The position numbers and the translations under genes are program-made. The notes under the pieces were generated by a model. That model worked only from the letters and a program-made list of their open reading frames with translations. It made no database searches and was not told the DNA's origin. 64,000 nucleotides of DNA from Larkinella bovis (GTDB taxonomy: Bacteria > Bacteroidota > Bacteroidia > Cytophagales > Spirosomataceae): positions 372,001-436,000 of the forward strand of contig NZ_JBHSMA010000002.1 in the NCBI RefSeq assembly GCF_042655385.1, written 5' to 3'. Positions 49,657 through 57,949 of this stretch are shown one piece after another. Within the stretch, counting starts at the first letter, position 1. The number at the start of each line of letters is the position of its first letter.

Positions 49657-49756
49657 CGACAAAAGAAAAAAGACATGGGAGAAACGATGCATCGCTAAAA
49701 ATAATGTGTTTCTCTCTTGTCTCCTGTCTTTTCTCTCTTGTCTTTTCTCTAACAGT
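49657..49756. repeat. Inverted repeat of GACAAGAGA / TCTCTTGTC words
   Basis: Left arm 49658-49683 (GACAAAAGAAAAAAGACATGGGAGAAAC) and right arm 49709-49756 (reiterated TTTCTCTCTTGTCT) pair with one unit missing on the left. It fills the gap between the MHS and aminotransferase genes. Confidence 0.7.
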
Positions 49757-49777
49757 CTCTAAACCCCATCCGAAACC

Positions 49778-51145
49778 ATGCCTTCCCGTCGTGATTTTCT
49801 GAAACAGAATTCGCTGGCCATCGCCGGAGCCTTCGTTGCGGGGGGCAGTGCGGTGGCTGCTCCTACGGTCGTATCATCCAGCGCCCGCGTTCCGGCGCTG
49901 TTGGGTGGCCCGTCGGCCTGGAACAAAAACCGCTGGCCCACCTGGCCCCGCTGGAACCCTGAAACCGACGAAAAACAACTGCTGGAGGTCATGCGGAGTG
50001 GCGTTTGGTCGCGGGCGGGCGTGGTCACCGAATTTGAAAAAGCCTGGGCCAGCGCCCTCGGCGCCAAACGAGCCCTGGCGGTCGTCAACGGAACCAATGC
50101 CCTCGTGACGGCCATCGCCCAGCTCGGGATTCAGGCCGGGGATGAGGTACTGGTGCCACCGTATACCTTCATTGCCACCGTCAGTGCCGTACTGACCAAT
50201 GGCGCCCTGCCGGTTTTTGTGGACATCGATCCGCGAACCTACCAGATGGACCCGGCCAAAATCGAAGCGAAAATTACCCCCAGGACAAAAGCGATCATTC
50301 CGGTGCACATCCTTGGGTTGCCCGCCGATATGAACCGCATTATGGCGATTGCCCGGAAACACAAGCTGGTGGTGATTGAAGATGCCTGTCAGGCGCACCT
50401 GGCGGAAATCGACCGGAAGAAGGTGGGAACGATTGGGGACGCTGGCTGTTTCAGTTTCCAGAATTCGAAAAACCTGCCCATTGGCGAAGGCGGGGCGGTG
50501 GTGAGCAACAACGATGCCTTCATGGACCGCTGTTTTTCCTACACGAATTTCGGGTATGCGTACGGGAACACGGTGGGCAGCGTGGGAACCGGGGCCGTGA
50601 TGCAGGGCACCAAACTGCGGTTTTCGGAATACCAGGCCGCCATCGGACTCGCCCAACTGAAACGGCTGGATGCCGAAACCACCACCCGGAACGAAAATGC
50701 GGCTTACCTGAAAGCAAAAATCAAAGCCATTCCGGGCATTGTGCCCTACGAACTGTATCCCAATGTGACGCGGGCGGCTTTTCACCTCTTTCCGTTTCGG
50801 TACCAGGCGGATGCCTTCAAAGGCCTTTCCCGCGCGGATTTTCTGGCGGCTCTTACGGCAGAAGGGGTTCCGTGTTCCTCCGGCTACATTCCGCTCAATA
50901 CGCAGCCTTTTTTGAAGGAAACCTTCCGGTCGAAGGCATTTCAGCATATTTATGCCCGGGAAAGCTTGAATATCGATCGGTACAACGAACGGAATGCCTG
51001 TCCCGAAAACGAGCAGTTGTGCCGCGAAGCCGTCTGGTTTACGCAGAATATGTTGCTGGCCGAACGGTCCGATATGGAGGCCATCGCCAGCGCGATTGAG
51101 AAAATTTACCAGAACGCCGAGACGCTGAAAAAACGGGCGAAATAA
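49778..51145 (+). CDS. Tat-exported PLP aminotransferase, DegT/DnrJ/EryC1/StrS family
   Basis: 455 residues. An N-terminal twin-arginine signal (PSRRDFLKQNSLAIAGAFVAGG) precedes a complete sugar aminotransferase: VNGTNALVTAI, PPYTFIATVSAV, FVDIDPRTYQMDP, VVIEDACQAHLAE, and the PLP lysine in SFQNSKNLPIGEGGAVVS, then KLRFSEYQAAIGLAQ. These enzymes normally work in the cytoplasm on nucleotide-linked keto sugars; this one should be exported folded with PLP and could aminate a keto sugar made by the Tat-exported dehydrogenases of the cluster. Function of this exported subgroup is not established as far as I know. Confidence 0.9.
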   Translation: MPSRRDFLKQNSLAIAGAFVAGGSAVAAPTVVSSSARVPALLGGPSAWNKNRWPTWPRWNPETDEKQLLEVMRSGVWSRAGVVTEFEKAWASALGAKRALAVVNGTNALVTAIAQLGIQAGDEVLVPPYTFIATVSAVLTNGALPVFVDIDPRTYQMDPAKIEAKITPRTKAIIPVHILGLPADMNRIMAIARKHKLVVIEDACQAHLAEIDRKKVGTIGDAGCFSFQNSKNLPIGEGGAVVSNNDAFMDRCFSYTNFGYAYGNTVGSVGTGAVMQGTKLRFSEYQAAIGLAQLKRLDAETTTRNENAAYLKAKIKAIPGIVPYELYPNVTRAAFHLFPFRYQADAFKGLSRADFLAALTAEGVPCSSGYIPLNTQPFLKETFRSKAFQHIYARESLNIDRYNERNACPENEQLCREAVWFTQNMLLAERSDMEAIASAIEKIYQNAETLKKRAK

Positions 51146-51176
51146 CCGGCCCTCATGCGAAACCAACCGGCCGGTT

Positions 51177-52118
51177 TTAAAACCGCATCCCGAAAATGAA
51201 TTTCGGTGATTCCACGGCTCCCAGGTGCTTTTTGAAACGAATCAGCCCTTCGTTTGGAATGCCCTTGCTGGTCGAAATGCCCAGATCGAGTAGCGAAATG
51301 TGGTGTTGCTGGCAGTAGCTATACAGGGATTCGATGAGCAGAACCGACGGACTGAACGACAGGTACTCTTCGTGATCGGCGGGAAGAAAATAATACAGAA
51401 TGTCGGGCGTCACCCGAATGCCCAGACAGGCGGCAATCAACTGGTGGTGGTTTCGCACCGTAAAAACCGGGCAGACATCACCGAAGGTCGTCAGCAAACC
51501 GGCCAGCGTTCCACTATCCATGGTTAGCGGCAGAGCCTTCCGGATGCGGGCTTTCCGGATGAAGGCAAACAGTGCGTCCGAATCCGGATTTTCCCAGATT
51601 TGCGTGGTGAAACCGGCCTGCTGGCACTTCCGAAGCCGCCGTCGCTCGGCGGCATGCAGGTTTTCGGCGAAAGGTTGGCTGCTAACCGGCAGGTGTTGAT
51701 TCAGTTCTTCGTACTCCACCACAAAGCCCGCAGTCAGTAGAACCACCCGGAGCCGGTGCGCGGCCGAAACCGCATAACAATCCGGGTAATTGACCAGCCG
51801 AATTCCCTGAACGGGTACTTGCTGGCAATAGGTCACGACCGCCGTAACCAGGCGATGCAGGTCCGCATCCGGTACGTCGTCCGCAAATTCAACCGACCCA
51901 AACGAAGCCGCACCCGGACTAACGGCCTGGTGATCGCGGATAAAAATCGCACAGTGGGCATCGGCCCACCCGGTTTTGACATTGATTAACGCGAAATAAT
52001 GGAGCGGTCGGCAGGGTTGGTTGAGCAAATGCCGGGCCTGCAGAAACAAAAAACCGTCCCGGTAAAACCGGGGCAGCTGGCTGGGCAGTGGATTTTCGAC
52101 GTGCAGGATTTCGTACAC
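51177..52118 (-). CDS. FemAB/GNAT-like acyltransferase
   Basis: 313 residues, taken from the GTG at 52118 because it leaves the Ppx/GppA gene intact (24-base gap); no ATG is available. Sequence such as FAENLHAAERRRLRKCQQAGFTTQIWE, FTVRNHHQLIAACLGIRVTPDILYYFLPADHEEY and LLDLGISTSKGIPNEGLIRFKKHLGA is typical of the BioF2/FemAB-like acetyltransferase fold (a double GNAT domain). Acyl donor and acceptor unknown; peptidoglycan or glycan modification is possible. Co-directional and downstream of the Ppx/GppA gene. Confidence 0.78.
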   Translation of the reverse strand: MYEILHVENPLPSQLPRFYRDGFLFLQARHLLNQPCRPLHYFALINVKTGWADAHCAIFIRDHQAVSPGAASFGSVEFADDVPDADLHRLVTAVVTYCQQVPVQGIRLVNYPDCYAVSAAHRLRVVLLTAGFVVEYEELNQHLPVSSQPFAENLHAAERRRLRKCQQAGFTTQIWENPDSDALFAFIRKARIRKALPLTMDSGTLAGLLTTFGDVCPVFTVRNHHQLIAACLGIRVTPDILYYFLPADHEEYLSFSPSVLLIESLYSYCQQHHISLLDLGISTSKGIPNEGLIRFKKHLGAVESPKFIFGMRF

Positions 52119-52141
52119 CGGTCGGTGGGAAAGGCCAGGAG

Positions 52142-53032
52142 TTAGTTCTTCTTTTTGTGCTGTTTTTTGAGCCAGCGTTCGTGCACCAGCTGAATGATTC
52201 CGTCTTTCAGGCCGAGATCGGGCACAATGATGGTGTCGGCGCCCGCCCATTTCATGACCGCAATGTAAATGTCAGCCGCCGGAATAATGACGTCGGCGCG
52301 GTCGGCGTTCAGCCGCAGTTTGTTGATCCGGTCGTCCAGGCTGTAGCCGGAAATATAATTCCGCATCCGTTCGATTTCGGCCAGCGTGGTTGTGTCCGAA
52401 ATTTTGGAAACGAGGTTGAAGATTTTGTTGATGTTGCCGCCCGTACCGACGGCCACGATTTCCTGCGATGGCAGCACGTTTTCGGCCACCCATTCTTTCA
52501 TTTTGTTCCAGGCCCCTTTGGTTTCTTTTCCCTCCAGCAGGCGCACGGAGCCAATTTTGAACGATTTGGAGTTGACCTTTTTGCGGTTCAGATAGAGGTT
52601 CAGTTCGGTGCTGCCCCCACCTACATCGATGTGCAGAAACTGCCGTTCGTCGAGCGCCTGAACCACCACATTGTTAATCAGTTGGGCTTCTTTCTGGCCG
52701 TCGATGATGTTGATTTCGATGCCGGTCAGTTCCTTGATCCGCGTGGCGACTTTGTGCCCGTTGGCGGCTTCCCGCATGGCCGAGGTGGCGCAGGCCATAT
52801 AATCTTCCACTTCGTGCAACTCCATCAGCAGTTTATAAACCTGCATCAGTTTGTTGGTCCGAACCTCGCTTTCCGGCGTAATTTCCCCGTAGTTAAACAC
52901 ATCGTGTCCCAGCCGGAGCGGAAACCGGACGTATTCGACTCGTTTAAAGCTGATTACGTCGTCGACGTGCAGAACCGTGGAGATCTGGAGCCGGGCCGCG
53001 TTGGAGCCGATGTCAATCGCTGCAATTTTCAA
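52142..53032 (-). CDS. Exopolyphosphatase / guanosine pentaphosphate phosphatase (Ppx/GppA)
   Basis: 296 residues: an actin-like ASKHA fold with KIAAIDIGSNAARLQI (phosphate-1 loop), ACATSAMREAANG, FLHIDVGGGSTELNLY (phosphate-2), and VAVGTGGNINKIF. It lacks the C-terminal HD extension of long Ppx enzymes, like many Bacteroidota members of about 300 residues. It cleaves polyphosphate or pppGpp. Leads a two-gene unit with the acyltransferase. The start is the first ATG. Confidence 0.92.
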   Translation of the reverse strand: MKIAAIDIGSNAARLQISTVLHVDDVISFKRVEYVRFPLRLGHDVFNYGEITPESEVRTNKLMQVYKLLMELHEVEDYMACATSAMREAANGHKVATRIKELTGIEINIIDGQKEAQLINNVVVQALDERQFLHIDVGGGSTELNLYLNRKKVNSKSFKIGSVRLLEGKETKGAWNKMKEWVAENVLPSQEIVAVGTGGNINKIFNLVSKISDTTTLAEIERMRNYISGYSLDDRINKLRLNADRADVIIPAADIYIAVMKWAGADTIIVPDLGLKDGIIQLVHERWLKKQHKKKN

Positions 53033-53305
53033 GGTGACGTTGGAAAAGTGGTACTGAAACGCCCAAATATAGTCAATTTACGTCCGCAGACGAAATGAGC
53101 CGGTTTTTCTGCGGTGCAGGAATTTTGCCCAAAATCCAAAAAGGACGGATTCGCGTTAACGGGCGGTTTTGTTCCTGTCCTGGGCAACCGGACGAAGAAT
53201 GGCCGGGTTTCGCGACCGGAATCCGGCGGACATCACCGCCGATCGCAACCACTCGGATAGGGAATCTTTTCGGTGCTCACGCGGTTTTTCGGCTATGCGC
53301 ATCGA

Positions 53306-53337
53306 TTTGGTAAAAGACGGCGCTTTTCCTATTTTTG
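53306..53337 (+). promoter_or_regulatory. Housekeeping promoter of the SAM riboswitch-metH unit
   Basis: TTTG (53306-53309), 20 bases, TATTTTTG (53330-53337), an exact match to TAnnTTTG. Transcription would start at about 53343, immediately before the riboswitch. Confidence 0.82.
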
Positions 53338-53344
53338 TACAACG

Positions 53345-53448
53345 CTTATCGAGAAAGACGGAGGGATTGGACCCAATGAAGTCTTGGCAACCATTCAACC
53401 CCCTTGAAAAAGGTGCCAAATTCCGCCCCGCTGGTGGGGACAGATAAG
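53345..53448 (+). promoter_or_regulatory. SAM-I riboswitch upstream of metH
   Basis: The sequence matches the conserved S-box: P1 CTTATC (53345-53350) pairs with GATAAG (53443-53448); GGAGGGATTGGACCCAATGAA and CTTGGCAACC are the conserved binding-core parts; GGTGCCAAATTCC and GCCCCGC..GGGG form the later stem. It controls methionine synthesis by SAM. A second copy of the 3' strand, CGATAAGC at 53478-53485, is fully complementary to GCTTATCG (53344-53351) and may be the competing strand of the expression platform. No terminator is evident, so control may be by translation. Confidence 0.93.
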
Positions 53449-53561
53449 TTGAAAGTATGCTCCCCGCTTCCTTTCTTCGATAAGCTATTCCGTGAACATT
53501 GCCTTTTTCTGCCAGAACCGGCTGATTGTCTGGACTCTATTGCTATAACCAATTCACGAAC

Positions 53562-56500
53562 TTGGAAAAAATAACTAACCTTCTTCAGCAGCGCATTTTG
53601 ATGCTCGACGGTGCCATGGGGACCATGATTCAGCGCTACAAACTGGGCGAAGAAGACTACCGCGGAACCCGGTTTGCCGACTGGCCGCACGAACTGAAAG
53701 GCAACAACGACCTGCTGTCGATCACGCAGCCGCACATTATTAAGGAAATTCACCGCCAGTACCTCGATGCGGGTTCGGACATCATCGAAACCAATACGTT
53801 CAGCGGAACGTGGGTGGCGATGGCCGACTACCACATGGAAGAACTGGTGTATGAACTGAATTATCAGTCGGCGAAAATTGCCAGGGAAGTAGCGCAGGAA
53901 GTGACGCGCCTGACGCCCGACAAACCCCGGTTTGTGGCCGGAGCGATGGGGCCCACCACGCGACTGGCGTCGATGTCGCCGGATGTAAACAACCCGGGTT
54001 ACCGGGCCATCACCTTCGATCAACTGGTCGAAGCGTTTTATACGCAGGTGTCCGGTCTGGTGGAAGGTGGAGCCGATCTGCTGCTGATTGAAACGATCAC
54101 GGATACACTCAATGCCAAAGCGGCTTTGTTTGCGATTGATAAATACTTTTCGGACAAAGGGTTGGCGCCGTTGCCAATCATGGTCTCAGGGACGATTACC
54201 GACGCGTCGGGCCGGACGTTATCGGGCCAGACGACGGAAGCGTTCCTGTATTCGGTTTCGCACCTGCCGCTGCTCAGTATTGGTCTGAACTGCGCGATGG
54301 GGGCCGAACTACTGCGCCCGTATGTGCAGACACTGGCGAAAGAATCGCCCTTCTATACCTCCGCCTACCCCAATGCCGGTTTACCCAACGAAATGGGTGA
54401 ATACGATCAGTCGCCCGAAGAAATGGCCGCCCAGATCGAAGGCTTTGTGCAGGACGGTTTTGTCAACATCGTCGGCGGTTGCTGCGGTTCGACGCCCGAT
54501 CACATCCGGGCGATTGCCCAAGCCGTCGCCAAATACCAGCCGCGGCCCAAACCGCAGCCGGAACCGTACCAGAAACTGAGCGGCCTGGAGCCGCTGAAAA
54601 TCACGGAAGTAACCAACTTCGTCAACGTTGGGGAACGGACCAACGTAACCGGTTCGAAAGCGTTTGCGCGGTTGATCAAAGCCGGCGATTACGATGCGGC
54701 TTTGTCGGTGGCGCGTCAGCAGGTCGAGAACGGCGCGCAGGTGATCGACGTGAACATGGATGAGGGGATGCTCGATTCGGTGGAGGTGATGACGACCTTC
54801 CTGAACCTGATTGCCTCGGAGCCGGATATTGCCCGCGTGCCTATCATGATCGACTCCTCGAAGTGGGAGGTGATCGAAGCGGGTCTGAAATGCGTGCAGG
54901 GCAAAGCCATCGTGAACTCCATTTCGCTGAAAGAAGGCGAAGAAGCGTTCATTGAGCGGGCTCGTCTGATCAAACGCTACGGCGCGGCCGCCGTGATCAT
55001 GGCGTTTGACGAAACCGGTCAGGCCGATAACTACGAACGGCGGATCGAAATCTGCGAACGGGCGTACCGGATTCTGGTCGATCAGGTCGGTTTTCCGGCC
55101 CAGGATATCATTTTCGACCCCAACATCCTGACGGTGGCGACCGGGATCGAGGAGCACAACAACTACGCCGTCGATTTCATCAATGCCACGCGCTGGATCA
55201 AGGAAAACCTGCCGTTGGCGAAGGTGAGTGGTGGGGTGTCCAACATTTCATTCTCGTTCCGGGGCAACGAAGTGGTGCGGGAAGCGATGCACTCGGTTTT
55301 CCTCTACCACGCCATCAAAGCCGGGATGGACATGGGTATCGTGAACGCGGGGCAACTGGCGGTTTACGACGAAATTCCGAAGAACCTGCTCGAGTACTGC
55401 GAAGACGTGCTGCTGAACCGCCGTCCGGACGCGACGGAGCGCCTGGTGGCGTTTGCCGAAACCGTTAAGGCGAAGGGCAAAGAGGTGGTGCAGGACGAAA
55501 GCTGGCGGCAGGAATCGGTGGCCGAACGACTGAAACACGCCCTGGTGCGTGGCATTACGGATTATATCGAGGAGGATACGGAAGAAGCCCGGCAGCAGTT
55601 TGAACGCCCGATTGAGGTCATCGAAGGACCCCTGATGGATGGGATGAACGTGGTCGGCGATCTGTTCGGTGAAGGAAAGATGTTTCTGCCGCAGGTTGTG
55701 AAGTCGGCGCGGGTGATGAAAAAAGCCGTGGCCTACCTGTTGCCGTTCATCGAAGCCAGTAAGTCGGAAGGAGCCAAAGCCGCCGGAAAAATCCTGATGG
55801 CGACCGTCAAAGGCGACGTGCACGACATTGGGAAGAACATTGTCGGTGTGGTGCTGGGCTGTAACAACTACGAAATCATCGATTTGGGCGTAATGGTGCC
55901 GACGCAGAAAATTCTGGAGGAAGCCAAAAAGCACAACGTCGATATCATTGGGCTGAGCGGCTTGATTACGCCCTCGCTCGACGAGATGGTGGGCGTAGCC
56001 AAGGAGATGGAACGGCAGGGCTTCACGATTCCGCTGTTGATCGGTGGCGCCACCACCTCCCGGATTCATACGGCCGTCAAGATCGATCCGCATTATTCGG
56101 GACCGGTGATTCACGTGCTGGATGCCAGCCGGAGTGTGCCCGTCGCCGGGCGGCTGACCAGTGAGCAGGCGACCGTTCGGAACCAGATTTTTGACGAAAT
56201 CAAAGCGGAATACCGGAAACTCCGGGATGATCACGCCCGGCGGAAGCAGGATAAAAACTACCTGAGCCTCCATGCCGCCCGCAAGAACAAAACCGCTATC
56301 GACTGGTCGGCCTTTGAGCCGGTAAAACCGCAATTTCTGGGCAACCGGTATTTTCCGGATTATTCGCTGAAAGAAATCGCCGAGTACATCGACTGGACGC
56401 CGTTTTTCCAGACCTGGCAGTTGCACGGAAAATACCCGAAGATTTTCGAGGATGCGGTGGTCGGGAAAGAAGCCAAAAAGCTCTACGACGATGCCAACCG

Positions 56501-57437
56501 GCTGTTGCAGCGGGTGATCGACGAAAAACTCCTGAAAGCGAAAGCCGTCGTCGGATTTTTCCCGGCCAACTCGGCTGAAGATGATGTGTTGCTGCATGAG
56601 TTTGAGGAAATCGCCCACGAAGTACCCTGCGAGCGGCACGGGACGCACACGCATATTGAGTACAAACTCAGCCGTCTGGCAAACCGCTCGTCGGCATTGG
56701 CAGGGGCCGATGTTTCGGTTTCGACTTCAACGGTAACGGATTTCAAATCCGCAGCCGACTCCGTCAGGATGGCAAATCCTGACGAGCCGCTGAAACCGGT
56801 TGGAGAACTGGTGTATGATACCAAAGTCGTCCTGCATTTCCTGCGGCAGCAGAACCAGAAAGCACCCGGTTTGCCGAATTTCTGTCTGGCAGATTTCGTG
56901 GCCCCGCTGGAAACCGGCCATACGGATTACATCGGCGGTTTTGCCGTGACCGCGGGCATCGGCATCGAGAAACTGATCGAAGCCTTCGAGCGCGACCATG
57001 ACGATTACAACAGCATCATGATCAAGGCCATCGCCGACCGGCTGGCCGAAGCGTTCGCCGAACTGATGCACAAACGGGTCCGGACGGAATTCTGGCCGTA
57101 TGCAACCGGTGAAAACCTGTCCAATGAGGAGTTGATCAAGGAAGAGTACCAGGGGATTCGCCCGGCCCCCGGCTATCCGGCCTGCCCGGACCATACGGAA
57201 AAAGCCACCTTGTTTGAGCTGCTCAATGCGGGCGAAATCGGAATTGAGCTGACCGAAAGTTTTGCCATGTATCCGGCCTCCTCGGTGAGCGGTTTTTATT
57301 TTTCGCACCCGGCATCCCGGTATTTTGCCGTGGGTAAAATTACTAAGGATCAGGTGTTTGCCTATGCGCAACGCAAGCAGATGAGCGTGGAAGATGTCGA
57401 ACGCTGGCTGGCGCCGGTGCTGGCTTACGACGCGTAA
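53562..57437 (+). CDS. metH: Cobalamin-dependent methionine synthase
   Basis: 1291 residues from a TTG start (no ATG fits; homologous N-termini begin just before LLQQRILMLDGAMGTMIQ). Domains: homocysteine/S-methyltransferase (~10-320, zinc ligands Cys244, Cys307, Cys308), pterin-binding (~340-600), cap plus B12-binding (~640-890, cobalt ligand His754 in DVHDIGKN), and AdoMet activation (~920-1285, RPAPGYPACPDHTEK from Arg1200). Transfers methyl from methyltetrahydrofolate to homocysteine. Longer than the E. coli enzyme (1227), partly because of a tract near residues 1056-1075 encoded by short palindromes (56737-56784). Under a SAM-I riboswitch; a terminator follows the stop codon. Confidence 0.97.
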   Translation: MEKITNLLQQRILMLDGAMGTMIQRYKLGEEDYRGTRFADWPHELKGNNDLLSITQPHIIKEIHRQYLDAGSDIIETNTFSGTWVAMADYHMEELVYELNYQSAKIAREVAQEVTRLTPDKPRFVAGAMGPTTRLASMSPDVNNPGYRAITFDQLVEAFYTQVSGLVEGGADLLLIETITDTLNAKAALFAIDKYFSDKGLAPLPIMVSGTITDASGRTLSGQTTEAFLYSVSHLPLLSIGLNCAMGAELLRPYVQTLAKESPFYTSAYPNAGLPNEMGEYDQSPEEMAAQIEGFVQDGFVNIVGGCCGSTPDHIRAIAQAVAKYQPRPKPQPEPYQKLSGLEPLKITEVTNFVNVGERTNVTGSKAFARLIKAGDYDAALSVARQQVENGAQVIDVNMDEGMLDSVEVMTTFLNLIASEPDIARVPIMIDSSKWEVIEAGLKCVQGKAIVNSISLKEGEEAFIERARLIKRYGAAAVIMAFDETGQADNYERRIEICERAYRILVDQVGFPAQDIIFDPNILTVATGIEEHNNYAVDFINATRWIKENLPLAKVSGGVSNISFSFRGNEVVREAMHSVFLYHAIKAGMDMGIVNAGQLAVYDEIPKNLLEYCEDVLLNRRPDATERLVAFAETVKAKGKEVVQDESWRQESVAERLKHALVRGITDYIEEDTEEARQQFERPIEVIEGPLMDGMNVVGDLFGEGKMFLPQVVKSARVMKKAVAYLLPFIEASKSEGAKAAGKILMATVKGDVHDIGKNIVGVVLGCNNYEIIDLGVMVPTQKILEEAKKHNVDIIGLSGLITPSLDEMVGVAKEMERQGFTIPLLIGGATTSRIHTAVKIDPHYSGPVIHVLDASRSVPVAGRLTSEQATVRNQIFDEIKAEYRKLRDDHARRKQDKNYLSLHAARKNKTAIDWSAFEPVKPQFLGNRYFPDYSLKEIAEYIDWTPFFQTWQLHGKYPKIFEDAVVGKEAKKLYDDANRLLQRVIDEKLLKAKAVVGFFPANSAEDDVLLHEFEEIAHEVPCERHGTHTHIEYKLSRLANRSSALAGADVSVSTSTVTDFKSAADSVRMANPDEPLKPVGELVYDTKVVLHFLRQQNQKAPGLPNFCLADFVAPLETGHTDYIGGFAVTAGIGIEKLIEAFERDHDDYNSIMIKAIADRLAEAFAELMHKRVRTEFWPYATGENLSNEELIKEEYQGIRPAPGYPACPDHTEKATLFELLNAGEIGIELTESFAMYPASSVSGFYFSHPASRYFAVGKITKDQVFAYAQRKQMSVEDVERWLAPVLAYDA
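56737..56784. repeat. Palindrome cluster inside metH
   Basis: CGGATTTCAAATCCG (56737-56751), then a 9-bp stem CGTCAGGAT/ATCCTGACG (56762-56770, 56776-56784, loop GGCAA). The 16 codons are read in frame in the activation domain in a stretch without a counterpart in E. coli MetH. Confidence 0.72.
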
Positions 57438-57462
57438 GCAGAAAACAGACACCCCCCTTTGG

Positions 57463-57492
57463 AGAAACTTTCGCATGAAAGTTTCTTTTTTT
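57463..57492 (+). terminator. metH terminator
   Basis: AGAAACTTTC (57463-57472), 4-base loop GCAT, GAAAGTTTCT (57477-57486), then T run to 57492. Close to the promoter of the next gene. Confidence 0.85.
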
Positions 57493-57493
57493 G

Positions 57494-57524
57494 TTTGGAT
57501 ATATCGGAATCTTGTATATATTTA
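57494..57524 (+). promoter_or_regulatory. Promoter of the PadR gene
   Basis: TTTG (57494-57497), 19 bases, TATATTTA (57517-57524); one base off the -7 consensus. It gives a leader of about 30 bases. Confidence 0.55.
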
Positions 57525-57561
57525 CTCCATATTTATTGGTGAACAATTAGGATTGCAAAAT

Positions 57562-57915
57562 ATGGAACCATCAAGCAATGAGTTTTTGCGGGGAACCCTC
57601 AAAACCATCGTATTAAAACTACTGACCGAACAGGGCCGGATGTACGGGTACGAAATCACGCAGTCCGTCAAGGAACGGACCCAGGGCGAAGTGGTGCTGA
57701 CATTCGGAGCGCTGTACCCGGTTTTGCACAAGCTGCAACAGGAAGGATTGTTGATCACGGAGTCGGTGGAGGTCGATGGGCGGTTGCGAAAATACTACAC
57801 GCTGACTCCGCGTGGTAATGAAATGGCGGTTCAGAAGGTTTCTGACTTCGAACGCTTTGTTGAAATAATGAAACAACTCCTCCAACCCGCTCCGGCTTTG
57901 TCGCTGGGTAATTAA
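57562..57915 (+). CDS. PadR-family transcriptional regulator
   Basis: 117 residues from the ATG at 57562. Winged helix-turn-helix of PadR-like proteins: FLRGTLKTIVLKLLTEQGRMYGYEITQSVKER, with GALYPVLHKLQQEGLLITESVEVDGRLRKYYTLTPRG (wing), then a short dimer helix. PadR regulators usually repress their own operon and a membrane or efflux gene. It is 34 bases ahead of a membrane protein gene and likely co-transcribed with it. Ligand unknown. Confidence 0.92.
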   Translation: MEPSSNEFLRGTLKTIVLKLLTEQGRMYGYEITQSVKERTQGEVVLTFGALYPVLHKLQQEGLLITESVEVDGRLRKYYTLTPRGNEMAVQKVSDFERFVEIMKQLLQPAPALSLGN

Positions 57916-57949
57916 TCGTTACATTAACCGCCCTAAACTGCTTTTAAAC

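Noticed and set aside
48279..49676. Long minus-strand frame (465 codons) opposite the MHS transporter
   Set aside because: Product is Gln/Arg/His-rich with no fold or signal; it is the shadow of a GC-rich coding gene.
49874..51166. 430-codon minus-strand frame opposite the aminotransferase
   Set aside because: His/Gly/Arg-rich shadow; the aminotransferase has all catalytic motifs.
55248..56654. 468-codon minus-strand frame opposite metH
   Set aside because: Shadow of metH; no recognisable features.
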